Below are positions 8,259-16,198 of a DNA stretch of 38,106 nt, one piece after another. Position 1 is the first letter of the stretch. The number at the start of each line of letters is the position of its first letter. A program made the translations under genes and the position numbers. Source of the stretch: SG8-41 sp036555615 (GTDB lineage Bacteria > Pseudomonadota > Gammaproteobacteria > Burkholderiales > SG8-41); NCBI GenBank assembly GCA_036555615.1, contig DATBKZ010000108.1:1-38106 (forward strand). Reading direction: 5' to 3'. The notes under the pieces are model-generated. The model ran no database searches. It saw only the letters and a program-made list of their open reading frames with translations, and had not been told where the DNA came from.

Positions 8259-9224
8259 TCAGCCCCACCGCTTGACCCCCAGGGCCCGCAACAATTCCGC
8301 AAGGTATCTTCGAAGCTTGACGTCACCCGGCGGCATTCGTTGAATCTGGCCGCCGGAATACGCGGTTCTGGCTCTCGAAGTTCGGAGCGCGACGTAGCCG
8401 CGTTGCCTGCGGTGCCATCTTTTCCACTTGTCTGGCAGGCCGTCGGGCGGCTGGATCTCGTGAATGTCCTCAAAACCACATTGCGCCAGTGTCAGTCTTA
8501 GCAAGGGAATCGAAATCTTGACGTCGTTATCGAACCCCAATGGCCAGTCCAGCGAGTTAGGATACCTGGCGGGGTAGCCATACGTGAGGGACAGCGCATC
8601 CTGATCGTTCACGGGACACCAAAAGAACACTGCTTTGGCAGCCCGTTCGCAGAGATAGGTCAGGTGATGTATCGGGTCGACCAGGTGGCACGTTACTGCC
8701 ACGCTCAATGTCATATCCACCTTCGGCAAACGCGCATAGCGGAGCCGATGCTGAAAGCTGTCCCACTCCGAGAATTGAAACTCGCAGCGGGTCCCCAGTA
8801 TCCTGTTGAACCAAGAGAACACCCGGGAATTATTCGTGAAATCGTAGCCAATGCAGCGTCGCGCGCCCTTCAGAGCGAGAGCGAAGAGAAAATAACCGGT
8901 ATTGCACCCGATCTCGGCAAAACTCAGTCCGGACACGCCGATTCGTGAGGCGATCTGGCCGACAAAATCGTCGTAAATTGCGCGCAGAGCCGCGTTCTCG
9001 CGCCTGAATGACTCCAGGTCGTCCGTCACGAGGTCCGTCACGCGCGGATCGGCGTTCTTCCAGTGGATGTTTCCCCCGGCCCCGTCATTGATGAACTTCA
9101 ATCCTTCGCCAGTTTCCAGGTCATCCGAAAAAATGAAAGGCTGGTACGCAAGCTTCCTCCTCACAATAAAATCGTGGAGGTTGCCTATCTGCTCCCGCGA
9201 GAGTTTCCGGTTTCGAAGATCCAA
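8259..9224 (-). CDS. Class I SAM-dependent methyltransferase
   Basis: A 321-residue protein with SAM-binding motif I AEIGCNTGYF (103-112), an acidic loop GYDFTNNS, and a post-motif segment VDMTLSVAVTCHL. It is probably a glycan or small-molecule methyltransferase; the acceptor cannot be predicted. The start is TTG at 9224 preceded by GGGGA on the - strand; an in-frame TAG lies just upstream and the nearby ATG (9238) is out of frame, so a longer protein is excluded. It is encoded against the surrounding operon, next to a possible IS remnant, and has a lower GC upstream region, suggesting a later insertion into the polysaccharide locus. Confidence 0.8.
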   Translation of the reverse strand: MDLRNRKLSREQIGNLHDFIVRRKLAYQPFIFSDDLETGEGLKFINDGAGGNIHWKNADPRVTDLVTDDLESFRRENAALRAIYDDFVGQIASRIGVSGLSFAEIGCNTGYFLFALALKGARRCIGYDFTNNSRVFSWFNRILGTRCEFQFSEWDSFQHRLRYARLPKVDMTLSVAVTCHLVDPIHHLTYLCERAAKAVFFWCPVNDQDALSLTYGYPARYPNSLDWPLGFDNDVKISIPLLRLTLAQCGFEDIHEIQPPDGLPDKWKRWHRRQRGYVALRTSRARTAYSGGQIQRMPPGDVKLRRYLAELLRALGVKRWG

Positions 9225-9342
9225 GACGTCCCCGCATTGCTATTGATCGACGGCGGCGCTCTTGAATCATACAGCTTTTGCCGAGCGCGGTTAGAATACC
9301 GCGTATCAAGAGTCATGCCCGTCGCGCAAGGAGCGCACGTAG

Positions 9343-11319
9343 GTGAAGAGCCTGTGGACTGACACCGAGGCAAAGCGATATCAGACGGAAATGGACCTGC
9401 GGGTGTATACGTCGCGCCTGCTGGGCAAGGACTCCACCCTGGTCCTGCACGGCGGCGGCAACACCTCGGTCAAGGTGCGCGAGCGCAACGCCGTCGGCGA
9501 GGAAGAAGACATCCTCTACGTCAAGGGCAGCGGCTGGGACCTCGAGACGATCGAATCCGCGGGCTTCGCGCCGGTACGGATGGCGCATCTCGTGAAGCTC
9601 GCCCGGCTCGAGGCCCTCAGCGATCCCCGGATGGTGAACGAGCTCGCCACCCAGGTCACGCGCGCGGGCGCGCCGGCGCCTTCCGTCGAGGCGATCCTGC
9701 ACGCGATTCTGCCGCACAAGTACGTCGACCATACGCATGCCGGTGCGCTGCTCGCCATCACCAACACGCCCGACGGCGAGCGCCGTGCCCGAGAAATCTA
9801 TGGCAAGGACACGGTGATTGTTCCCTACGTGATGCCGGGATTCGATCTTGCGCGCCACTGCGCGCGCCGGTTCGCGGCCGAGGCGCACGCGGGCACCATC
9901 GGGATGGTGCTCATGAACCACGGCATCTTCTCCTTCGGCGCCACCGCCCGGGAATCCTATGAGCGCATGATCGCGCTCGTCACGCGCGCCGAGGTGTATC
10001 TTGCCCGCAGCGGCGCGTGGGAACTGCCGCGGCCGGCCGCCGACGGCTCCCCGCCGACGTTGCGCACGGAGCTCGCGCAGCTGCGACGGGAAATCTCAAG
10101 CTCCGCCGGTATTCCGGTCATTCTCGCTGCCCACTCCGACGCGAAATATCTCGCCTTCGCGCGCCGGAGCGATGCGGCGCAACTCGCCCAGCAGGGACCG
10201 GCGACGCCGGATCACGCGATCCGCACCAAGCGCGTGCCAATGCTCGGCCGCGACGTCGCCGCTTATGCGGCCGCATACCGCGAGTACTTCAAACGGCACG
10301 CGGCCTCGGCCAAAGAACCGAAGACCGCGCTCGACCCCGCGCCGCGCGTCGTTCTCGATCCAGCTTTCGGCCTGGGCTGCGTCGGCCGCTCCGCGAAAGA
10401 CGCGCGCATCGTGCGCGATATCTACGATCACACCATCGACGTCATCCTGAGGGCGACCGCGCTCGGTGGCTACCGCGCGCTGCCGGAGCGCGACATCTTC
10501 GACGTCGAGTACTGGGACCTCGAGCAGGCGAAGCTCCGGAAGGCGGGCGCGCCGCCGATCTTCGCGGGCGAGGTGGCGCTCGTGACTGGAGCAGCTTCAG
10601 GCATCGGAAAGGCCTGCGCGGAAGCGCTACTCAAGCGCGGCGCGGCCGTAATCGGCATCGATATCAACCCCGACGTGATGCAGCTCATGAGTGCCCGGCC
10701 GGACTACCTCGGCATGAGGTGCGACGTAACCTCGGAGCACGAGGTAGCCGCCGCGCTGGAGACGGGCGCGCGCGCATTCGGCGGGCTCGACATGCTGGTG
10801 CTGAATGCGGGCGTCTTCCCCGGCGGCCGGAAGATCGACGCGCTCGACGCGGCGGAGTGGCGGCGCGTGATGGGGGTCAATCTCGACGCGAATCTTGCGC
10901 TCATGCGCGAATGCCATCCCCTGCTCAAGCTCGCGCCGAACGGCGGGCGTGTCGTCGTTATCGGCTCGAAGAACGTGCCGGCGCCGGGACCGGGCGCGGC
11001 CGCCTACTCCGCGTCGAAAGCCGCGCTCACTCAGCTCGCGCGCGTTGCCGCCCTCGAATGGGGCTCCGACCACATACGCGTCAACACGCTGCATCCGAAC
11101 GCGGTGTTCGACACCGGCGCCTGGACGAACGAGGTGCTCGCCGCGCGCGCCGCGCACTATGGAATCTCGGTCGAGGCCTATCGCAAGGGCAACGTGCTCG
11201 GGACCGAGGTGAAAAGCCGCGACGTCGCCGAGCTCGCGGCGGAGATGTGCGGGCCGCTCTTTGCCAAGACCACCGGCGCGCAGGTGCCGGTGGACGGCGG
11301 CAACGATCGCGTGATCTGA
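9343..11319 (+). CDS. Bifunctional class II aldolase / short-chain dehydrogenase
   Basis: A 658-residue fusion. Residues 1-380 are a class II (RhaD/FucA-type) aldolase: phosphate-binding HGGGNTS (36-42), metal-ligand region VDHTHAGAL, and MNHGIFSFG. From about residue 405 an SDR follows, with TGAASGIG near 414-421, NAG, and the catalytic pair Y555xxxK559 (YSASK). Relatives include rhamnulose-1-phosphate aldolase/lactaldehyde dehydrogenase, which splits a ketose-1-phosphate into DHAP plus an aldehyde that the second domain oxidises or reduces. Start is GTG 9343 with AAGGAG (9328-9333) at good spacing. No rhamnose catabolism genes are visible; instead mtnA follows at once, so methylthioribulose-1-phosphate or 5-deoxyribulose-1-phosphate is a plausible substrate (inference). 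Confidence 0.88.
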   Translation: MKSLWTDTEAKRYQTEMDLRVYTSRLLGKDSTLVLHGGGNTSVKVRERNAVGEEEDILYVKGSGWDLETIESAGFAPVRMAHLVKLARLEALSDPRMVNELATQVTRAGAPAPSVEAILHAILPHKYVDHTHAGALLAITNTPDGERRAREIYGKDTVIVPYVMPGFDLARHCARRFAAEAHAGTIGMVLMNHGIFSFGATARESYERMIALVTRAEVYLARSGAWELPRPAADGSPPTLRTELAQLRREISSSAGIPVILAAHSDAKYLAFARRSDAAQLAQQGPATPDHAIRTKRVPMLGRDVAAYAAAYREYFKRHAASAKEPKTALDPAPRVVLDPAFGLGCVGRSAKDARIVRDIYDHTIDVILRATALGGYRALPERDIFDVEYWDLEQAKLRKAGAPPIFAGEVALVTGAASGIGKACAEALLKRGAAVIGIDINPDVMQLMSARPDYLGMRCDVTSEHEVAAALETGARAFGGLDMLVLNAGVFPGGRKIDALDAAEWRRVMGVNLDANLALMRECHPLLKLAPNGGRVVVIGSKNVPAPGPGAAAYSASKAALTQLARVAALEWGSDHIRVNTLHPNAVFDTGAWTNEVLAARAAHYGISVEAYRKGNVLGTEVKSRDVAELAAEMCGPLFAKTTGAQVPVDGGNDRVI

Positions 11320-11320
11320 C

Positions 11321-11360
11321 TTGACCCCTCATCTTTCATCCCTCAGCCCTCATCCCTCGG
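11321..11360 (+). repeat. Degenerate CCCTCAT-type junction repeat (copy 2)
   Basis: Four imperfect units of the form CCCTCATC fill the aldolase-mtnA gap. The complement (GATGAGGG) resembles the other junction repeats. An in-frame TTG at 11321 would make the repeat encode a low-complexity tail in front of MtnA, which is why the GTG start at 11363 is preferred. Confidence 0.45.
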
Positions 11361-11362
11361 GT

Positions 11363-12394
11363 GTGGAGACACTGCGCTGGCGGGCGGGCCGGCTGGAGCT
11401 GCTGGACCAGCGGCTGCTTCCCGCACGCGTCGAGTTCGTCGCCTGCGCGACGGCGCAGGAGGTTGCCGACGCCATCCGCGAGATGGTGATCCGGGGCGCT
11501 CCGGCCATCGGCTGCGCGGCGGCGTGCGGGATTGCCCTCGAGGCCGCGCGGCTGAAGGACACGCCGGCCCCGGTCTTCCATTCCCGCATGGACCAGGCGT
11601 TCGAGGCGGTTGCCGCCGCGCGCCCGACCGCCGTCAACCTGTTCTGGTCGCTCACGCGCATGCGGGAAGCACTCAAGGCTGCCGGGCGGGCGCAGCCTGC
11701 GGTCATCGCGGCGCAGCTGTTCGAGGAAGCTCAGCGTATCGTAGCCTCCGACATCGCGGCGAACCGGGCGATGGGCGCGCACGGCGCGGCGCTGCTCGCC
11801 GATCGGGCGCGGGTGTTCACGCACTGCAACGCAGGGGCGCTCGCGACCGCCGGGCACGGAACGGCGCTCGGCGTGATCCGCAGCGCGGTGGCGGCGGGCA
11901 AGCGCGTTTCCGTAATCGTCGACGAGACGCGCCCGTTCCTGCAGGGCGCCCGTCTCACGGCATGGGAGCTCGAGCAGGACCGAATCCCGGTGACGCTCGT
12001 CACGGACGGCATGTCCGGGCACCTCATGAGCCGCGGCGAGATCGACGCCGTGATCGTGGGCGCCGACCGCATCGCCGCCAACGGGGACGTTGCCAACAAG
12101 ATCGGCACCTACATGATCGCCGTACTCGCCCGGCGCCACGGCATCCCGTTCTACGTCGCGGCGCCGCTCTCCACCCTGGACCCTGCGCTCGATAACGGGG
12201 GAGCGATCCCCATTGAGGAGCGCGGTGCCTCGGAAGTGCGCGGTCACGCCGGCGTGGAGTGGGCGCCGGCGAACGTGGCCGTGCGCAACCCCGTCTTCGA
12301 CATTACGCCCGCGGAGCTCGTCACCGCCCTCATCACCGAGAAGGGGGTCGTGCGGGCGCCGGATCGCGGCAAGATCGCAGCGCTGCTCATGTGA
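11363..12394 (+). CDS. mtnA: Methylthioribose-1-phosphate isomerase
   Basis: A 343-residue member of the eIF2B-related isomerase family that converts 5-methylthioribose-1-phosphate to 5-methylthioribulose-1-phosphate in methionine salvage. Diagnostic blocks are all present: RGAPAIG (44-50), THCNAGALATAGHGTALG with catalytic C155, RPFLQGARLTAWEL, and VGADRIAANGDVANKIGT with catalytic D235. GTG 11363 gives the usual N-terminus ETLRW; the TTG at 11321 would only add repeat-encoded residues. It follows the fused aldolase by 43 bases and its stop overlaps the next start (TGATG). No other mtn genes (mtnB, mtnC, mtnD, mtnK) are in the window. Confidence 0.95.
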   Translation: METLRWRAGRLELLDQRLLPARVEFVACATAQEVADAIREMVIRGAPAIGCAAACGIALEAARLKDTPAPVFHSRMDQAFEAVAAARPTAVNLFWSLTRMREALKAAGRAQPAVIAAQLFEEAQRIVASDIAANRAMGAHGAALLADRARVFTHCNAGALATAGHGTALGVIRSAVAAGKRVSVIVDETRPFLQGARLTAWELEQDRIPVTLVTDGMSGHLMSRGEIDAVIVGADRIAANGDVANKIGTYMIAVLARRHGIPFYVAAPLSTLDPALDNGGAIPIEERGASEVRGHAGVEWAPANVAVRNPVFDITPAELVTALITEKGVVRAPDRGKIAALLM

Positions 12395-13347
12395 TGGCGG
12401 AAGAAACCGTCCTCGTCACCGGGGCGAACGGGTTTGTCGGGCGGACGCTGTGCGCGCAACTCGCAGCTTCCGGTTTCAGGACGCGCCCTGCCATGCGTGC
12501 GCCCGATCCCGGCACTCCAGAGGCCGTCGCGGTGGGCGACATCGGCGAGCGGACCGACTGGCGCGCCGCGCTCACTGGCGTAAGCCACGTCGCGCACCTC
12601 GCGGCGCGCACCCATGTGCTGCGCGAAACCGCAGCCGATCCGGTCGCCGAGTACCGAAGGATCAACGTGCAGGGGACGGAGCGGCTCGCGCGCTCGGCTG
12701 CGGCCTGCGGTGTGCGCCGCCTCCTGTTCGTGAGCAGCGTGAAAGTCAACGGCGAGCGCACCGAAGGACGCCCCTATACGGAGGCTGACGCGCCGCGGCC
12801 CGAGGATGCCTACGGGGTCTCCAAATGGGAGGCGGAGCAGGCCCTTGCCCGAGTTGCCGCCGATACCGGCCTCGAAGTGGTCGTGGTGCGGCCGCCGCTC
12901 GTCTACGGGCCGGGCGTCAAGGGGAATTTCCTGCGGCTCATGAATCTCGTCGCCCGCGGAGCGCCGCTGCCGCTCGGCGCAATCGCCAACCGTCGCAGCC
13001 TCATCTTTGCCGGCAACCTTGCCGACGCCATCGCCAGCGCCCTCGTCGCGCGCGAGGCAGCGGGCAAGACCTACCTCCTGAATGACGGCGAGGACGTTTC
13101 CACGCCGGATCTCGTGCGCCGGCTCGCACAGTCGCTCGGGGTGAAGCCGCGCCTCATTCCGGTCCCGCTCGCGCTGCTCGGTCTCGCCGCGTCGCTCGCG
13201 GGAAGACGCGCGGAGCTTGCGCGTCTCGCCGGCTCTCTGCAGGTGGACAGCACGCGCGTACGGCGCGAACTCGCCTGGCGGCCGCCGTTCACGCTCGCGC
13301 AGGGGCTCGAGCAAACCGCGCAGTGGTATCATTCGCGCAGCGCATGA
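12394..13347 (+). CDS. wbpV: NAD-dependent epimerase, WbpV-like
   Basis: A 317-residue extended SDR with VTGANGFVG (about 8-16), SSVKVNG and a YGVSKWEAE active-site motif (YxxxK), and RPPLVYGPG. It resembles UDP-sugar 4-epimerases of the WbpV/Gne group. The ATG at 12394 overlaps the mtnA stop; a longer frame upstream overlaps mtnA and is not real. It is followed without gap by WbpL- and WbpM-like genes, the same trio that makes and primes the first O-antigen sugar in Pseudomonas aeruginosa O6. It probably supplies a QuiNAc/FucNAc-type nucleotide sugar for the next enzyme. Confidence 0.85.
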   Translation: MAEETVLVTGANGFVGRTLCAQLAASGFRTRPAMRAPDPGTPEAVAVGDIGERTDWRAALTGVSHVAHLAARTHVLRETAADPVAEYRRINVQGTERLARSAAACGVRRLLFVSSVKVNGERTEGRPYTEADAPRPEDAYGVSKWEAEQALARVAADTGLEVVVVRPPLVYGPGVKGNFLRLMNLVARGAPLPLGAIANRRSLIFAGNLADAIASALVAREAAGKTYLLNDGEDVSTPDLVRRLAQSLGVKPRLIPVPLALLGLAASLAGRRAELARLAGSLQVDSTRVRRELAWRPPFTLAQGLEQTAQWYHSRSA

Positions 13348-14339
13348 CAGCCGATGTCATCGTGCATCCCGCCGCGTGGGCTCCGCTGACGGCATTTGCC
13401 GCCGCGCTCTTCGCCATCTGGTGGCTCGCCCGGGGCAGGCTTTCCACCCTTGTCCTCGACCATCCCAATCCCCGCTCGCTCCATGATTCGCCTCTTCCGC
13501 GCACGGGTGGACTGGGGCTGCACGGCGGTGCCCAGATCGCGCTCGCCATCGTCGCGCCCAACCTGCCGGCGGCGTTGTGGATCGCGTTCATCGTGCTGAT
13601 GCTCGTGTCATTCTGGGACGACCTGCGCGAGATTCCGGCGGTTGCGCGGCTGGCGGTGCACCTCGCGGCGTGCGGCCTCTTCGTTGCTGCGGTGCTGCCG
13701 GGCGAGTACGGGCTGCTGCCGGCGGCGGTGACGGCAATCGCCATTGCCTGGATGGCGAACCTCTACAACTTCATGGACGGCTCCGACGGGCTCGCGGGCG
13801 GCATGGCGCTGATCGGCTTCTCGGCCTACGGCGTGGCCGCCTGGCTTGCCGGCAGCGCGGAGTTTGCGCTGGTGAATTTCAGCATCGCCGCCGCGGCGGC
13901 GGCGTTTCTCATTTTCAATTTTCACCCCGCGCGCATCTTCCTGGGCGACGCCGGGGCGGTGCCGCTGGGCTTCCTCGCCGCCGCGCTGGGCCTCATCGGA
14001 TGGCTGCAGCGCGACTGGGCATGGTGGTTTCCGGTCCTCGTGTTCGCGCCATTCATCGCGGATGCCAGCGTGACGCTCGTCCGACGGCTACTGCGCCGGG
14101 AGAAGGTGTGGCAGGCGCACCGCGATCACTATTACCAGAAGCTGGTGCGGCTGGGCTGGGGCCATCGCAGGACGGCGCTTGCTGAGTACGCGCTGATGCT
14201 CGCGAGCGGCCTTCTCGCGCTCGCCGTGCTCGCGCTACCGGCAGCCATGCAGGCGGTGGCGCTCGCCGCAGCCGCGGGTGCCTACCTTACCATCATGGTG
14301 TTGATCGACCGGGAATGGCACAAGGCAAGTGATGGGTGA
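13344..14339 (+). CDS. wbpL: Undecaprenyl-phosphate sugar-1-phosphate transferase, WbpL/WecA family
   Basis: A 331-residue polytopic membrane enzyme that initiates glycan synthesis by moving a sugar-1-phosphate onto undecaprenyl phosphate. Family motifs: HPNPRSLHDSPLPRTGG (40-56), the WDD aspartates (91-93), NLYNFMDGSDGLAGG (139-153), FLGDAGAVPLGF, and the cytoplasmic AHRDHYYQKL loop. About ten hydrophobic helices are visible. The ATG at 13344 overlaps the preceding stop (ATGA), which is preferred over the GTG at 13323. The 3' end runs into a junction repeat. Confidence 0.93.
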   Translation: MTADVIVHPAAWAPLTAFAAALFAIWWLARGRLSTLVLDHPNPRSLHDSPLPRTGGLGLHGGAQIALAIVAPNLPAALWIAFIVLMLVSFWDDLREIPAVARLAVHLAACGLFVAAVLPGEYGLLPAAVTAIAIAWMANLYNFMDGSDGLAGGMALIGFSAYGVAAWLAGSAEFALVNFSIAAAAAAFLIFNFHPARIFLGDAGAVPLGFLAAALGLIGWLQRDWAWWFPVLVFAPFIADASVTLVRRLLRREKVWQAHRDHYYQKLVRLGWGHRRTALAEYALMLASGLLALAVLALPAAMQAVALAAAAGAYLTIMVLIDREWHKASDG

Positions 14340-14388
14340 TGAGTGACCCTTCGACAGTGCTCAGGACAGGCGGGTGACGGGGAATGAG
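14329..14388 (+). repeat. Composite junction repeat (copy 3)
   Basis: Two GTGA-type blocks (14329-14347 and 14371-14388) flank CCTTCGACAGTGCTCAGGAC (14348-14367), a motif of the TTCGACAGGCTCAGGAC kind that I recall as a common dispersed repeat in proteobacterial genomes. The end of wbpL and the start of wbpM both fall inside it; the second block supplies the GGGGA in front of the wbpM ATG. Confidence 0.55.
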
Positions 14389-16198
14389 CTCCAACTGGCG
14401 TGCTTGGCTCGCGTTCGGCCACGACCTTCTGGCCTGCGCAGCCGCGTGGCTCCTCGCCTACTGGCTGCGCTTGTCGCCCGATGTTCCTGATTACTACCTG
14501 GAACAGTCGGTCAGCACGCTCCCATGGGTCATGGGGGCGCACGCGATACTGTTCTGGGGCTTCGGGCTCTACCGCGGGATCTGGCGCTACGCCAGCCTGC
14601 CCGACCTCCGACGCATAGTAATGTCGGTCGGGGCCGCCGCCGTGGCGGTGCCGACGCTGATGCTCATGCTGCAGATCACCGTGCCGCGCAGCGTCTTCAT
14701 CATGACGCCGATCCTCCTCATGCTGGTCATGGGAGGCAGCCGGGTGGCCTACCGCGCGTGGAAGGAACGCATGGTGACCGGCCTGCTGACCGCCGAGCGC
14801 GAGCCGGTGCTCGTCCTCGGATCGGGGGAAGCAGCGGTCAACCTGATCAAGGATCTCGCGCGCAGCCCGCAATGGCGCGTGGTCGGCGCGCTCGACGACG
14901 ATCCCGCCATGATTGGCCGGCAGCTCCATGGAGTCAGCGTGCTGGGCCGCCTCAACGAGATCCCGAGGTGGCAGCGCCGGCTGGGCGTCGCGCAGGCGAT
15001 CATCGCGATGCCCGAGGCGACCCACACCGCGCGGCGCCGGGTCATGGAGTTCTGCAACCACGCTGCGCTCAAGGTGCTGACGGTGCCTTCCTTCGACGAT
15101 CTCGTGAGCGGGCGTGTCACCGTATCGCAGGTGCGCCACGTCGAGCTCGACGACCTGCTCGGGCGCGACCCGGTGACGCTCGACGCCGCGGGACTGCACG
15201 GTTGGCTCGCGGGCCGCGTGGTGATGGTCACCGGCGCCGGCGGATCGATCGGCGCCGAGCTCGCGCGCCAGATCGCGCGCTTTGCCCCCCGGCAGCTGGT
15301 GCTGTTCGAGTTGAATGAATTCGCGCTCTACTCCATCGAGCAGGAATTCGGGGCTCTCCACCCACAGCTCCCGGTGGTGCCCGCCATCGGCGACGTGAAG
15401 GACGCCGCGCGCGTCGAGCACATTCTTCGCACCCACCGCCCGTCGGTGATCTTCCACGCTGCAGCCTACAAGCACGTGCCGCTGATGGAAAACGACAACG
15501 CGTGGCAGGCAGTGCAGAACAACGTCGCGGGGACGCACTTGCTCGCGCGCGCCGCCGCGGCCGCGGGCGTGGAAAAGTTCGTTTTTGTCTCGACCGACAA
15601 GGCGGTCCAGCCCACGAGCGTGATGGGCGCGAGCAAACGGCTCGCCGAGATGGTGTGCCAGGCGCTGCAGAAGCCCGAAGGCACGCGCTTTGTCATGGTG
15701 CGGTTCGGCAACGTGCTGGGTTCCACCGGCAGCGTGATCCCCAAGTTCCGCGAGCAGATTGCCAAAGGCGGACCCGTCACCGTCACCGATCCGCGAGTCA
15801 CGCGTTACTTCATGTCCATTCCCGAGGCCGTGCAGCTCGTCATGCAGGCAGGCCTGATGGGCAAAGGCGGCGAGATCTTCGTCCTCGATATGGGCGAGCC
15901 GGTGAAAATCGCCGACCTGGCGCGCGATCTGATCCGGCTTTCCGGCTTCAGCGAGGAGGAGATCCGGATCGTCTACACCGGGCTGCGGCCGGGGGAGAAG
16001 CTCTACGAGGAACCGCTCGCCGGCAACGAGAACCTGTTGCCCACGCCGCATGCGAAGCTCAAGGTCGCGCGCGCCCAGCGTGAAGACAGCGCCTGGCTGC
16101 CGCGCCTCGAGTCCTGGCTGCTGAGCAGGGGCGGGGTTGACGACCAGCGGGTCAGGGCCGAGCTTGCGAAATGGGTCCCGGATTACTCGCCGCGGTAA
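14384..16198 (+). CDS. wbpM: Membrane-bound nucleotide-sugar 4,6-dehydratase, WbpM/CapD family
   Basis: A 604-residue large-type dehydratase. Four hydrophobic segments lie in residues 10-120, a first nucleotide-binding-like domain holds VLVLGSGEAA (142-151), and the catalytic SDR domain has TGAGGSIG (283-290) and STDKAVQPTSVMGASK (403-418). The usual catalytic tyrosine is methionine (M414) with K418 downstream, as known for large WbpM-type enzymes, in contrast to small FlaA1-type ones. It makes UDP-4-keto-6-deoxy-HexNAc, the precursor of QuiNAc/FucNAc-type sugars. Its 3' end overlaps the start of the next membrane protein by 28 bases. Confidence 0.95.
   Translation: MSSNWRAWLAFGHDLLACAAAWLLAYWLRLSPDVPDYYLEQSVSTLPWVMGAHAILFWGFGLYRGIWRYASLPDLRRIVMSVGAAAVAVPTLMLMLQITVPRSVFIMTPILLMLVMGGSRVAYRAWKERMVTGLLTAEREPVLVLGSGEAAVNLIKDLARSPQWRVVGALDDDPAMIGRQLHGVSVLGRLNEIPRWQRRLGVAQAIIAMPEATHTARRRVMEFCNHAALKVLTVPSFDDLVSGRVTVSQVRHVELDDLLGRDPVTLDAAGLHGWLAGRVVMVTGAGGSIGAELARQIARFAPRQLVLFELNEFALYSIEQEFGALHPQLPVVPAIGDVKDAARVEHILRTHRPSVIFHAAAYKHVPLMENDNAWQAVQNNVAGTHLLARAAAAAGVEKFVFVSTDKAVQPTSVMGASKRLAEMVCQALQKPEGTRFVMVRFGNVLGSTGSVIPKFREQIAKGGPVTVTDPRVTRYFMSIPEAVQLVMQAGLMGKGGEIFVLDMGEPVKIADLARDLIRLSGFSEEEIRIVYTGLRPGEKLYEEPLAGNENLLPTPHAKLKVARAQREDSAWLPRLESWLLSRGGVDDQRVRAELAKWVPDYSPR

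Noticed and set aside
9225..9310. Longer methyltransferase from the ATG at 9238
   Set aside because: That ATG is in another frame, and an in-frame TAG lies just upstream of the TTG start at 9224.
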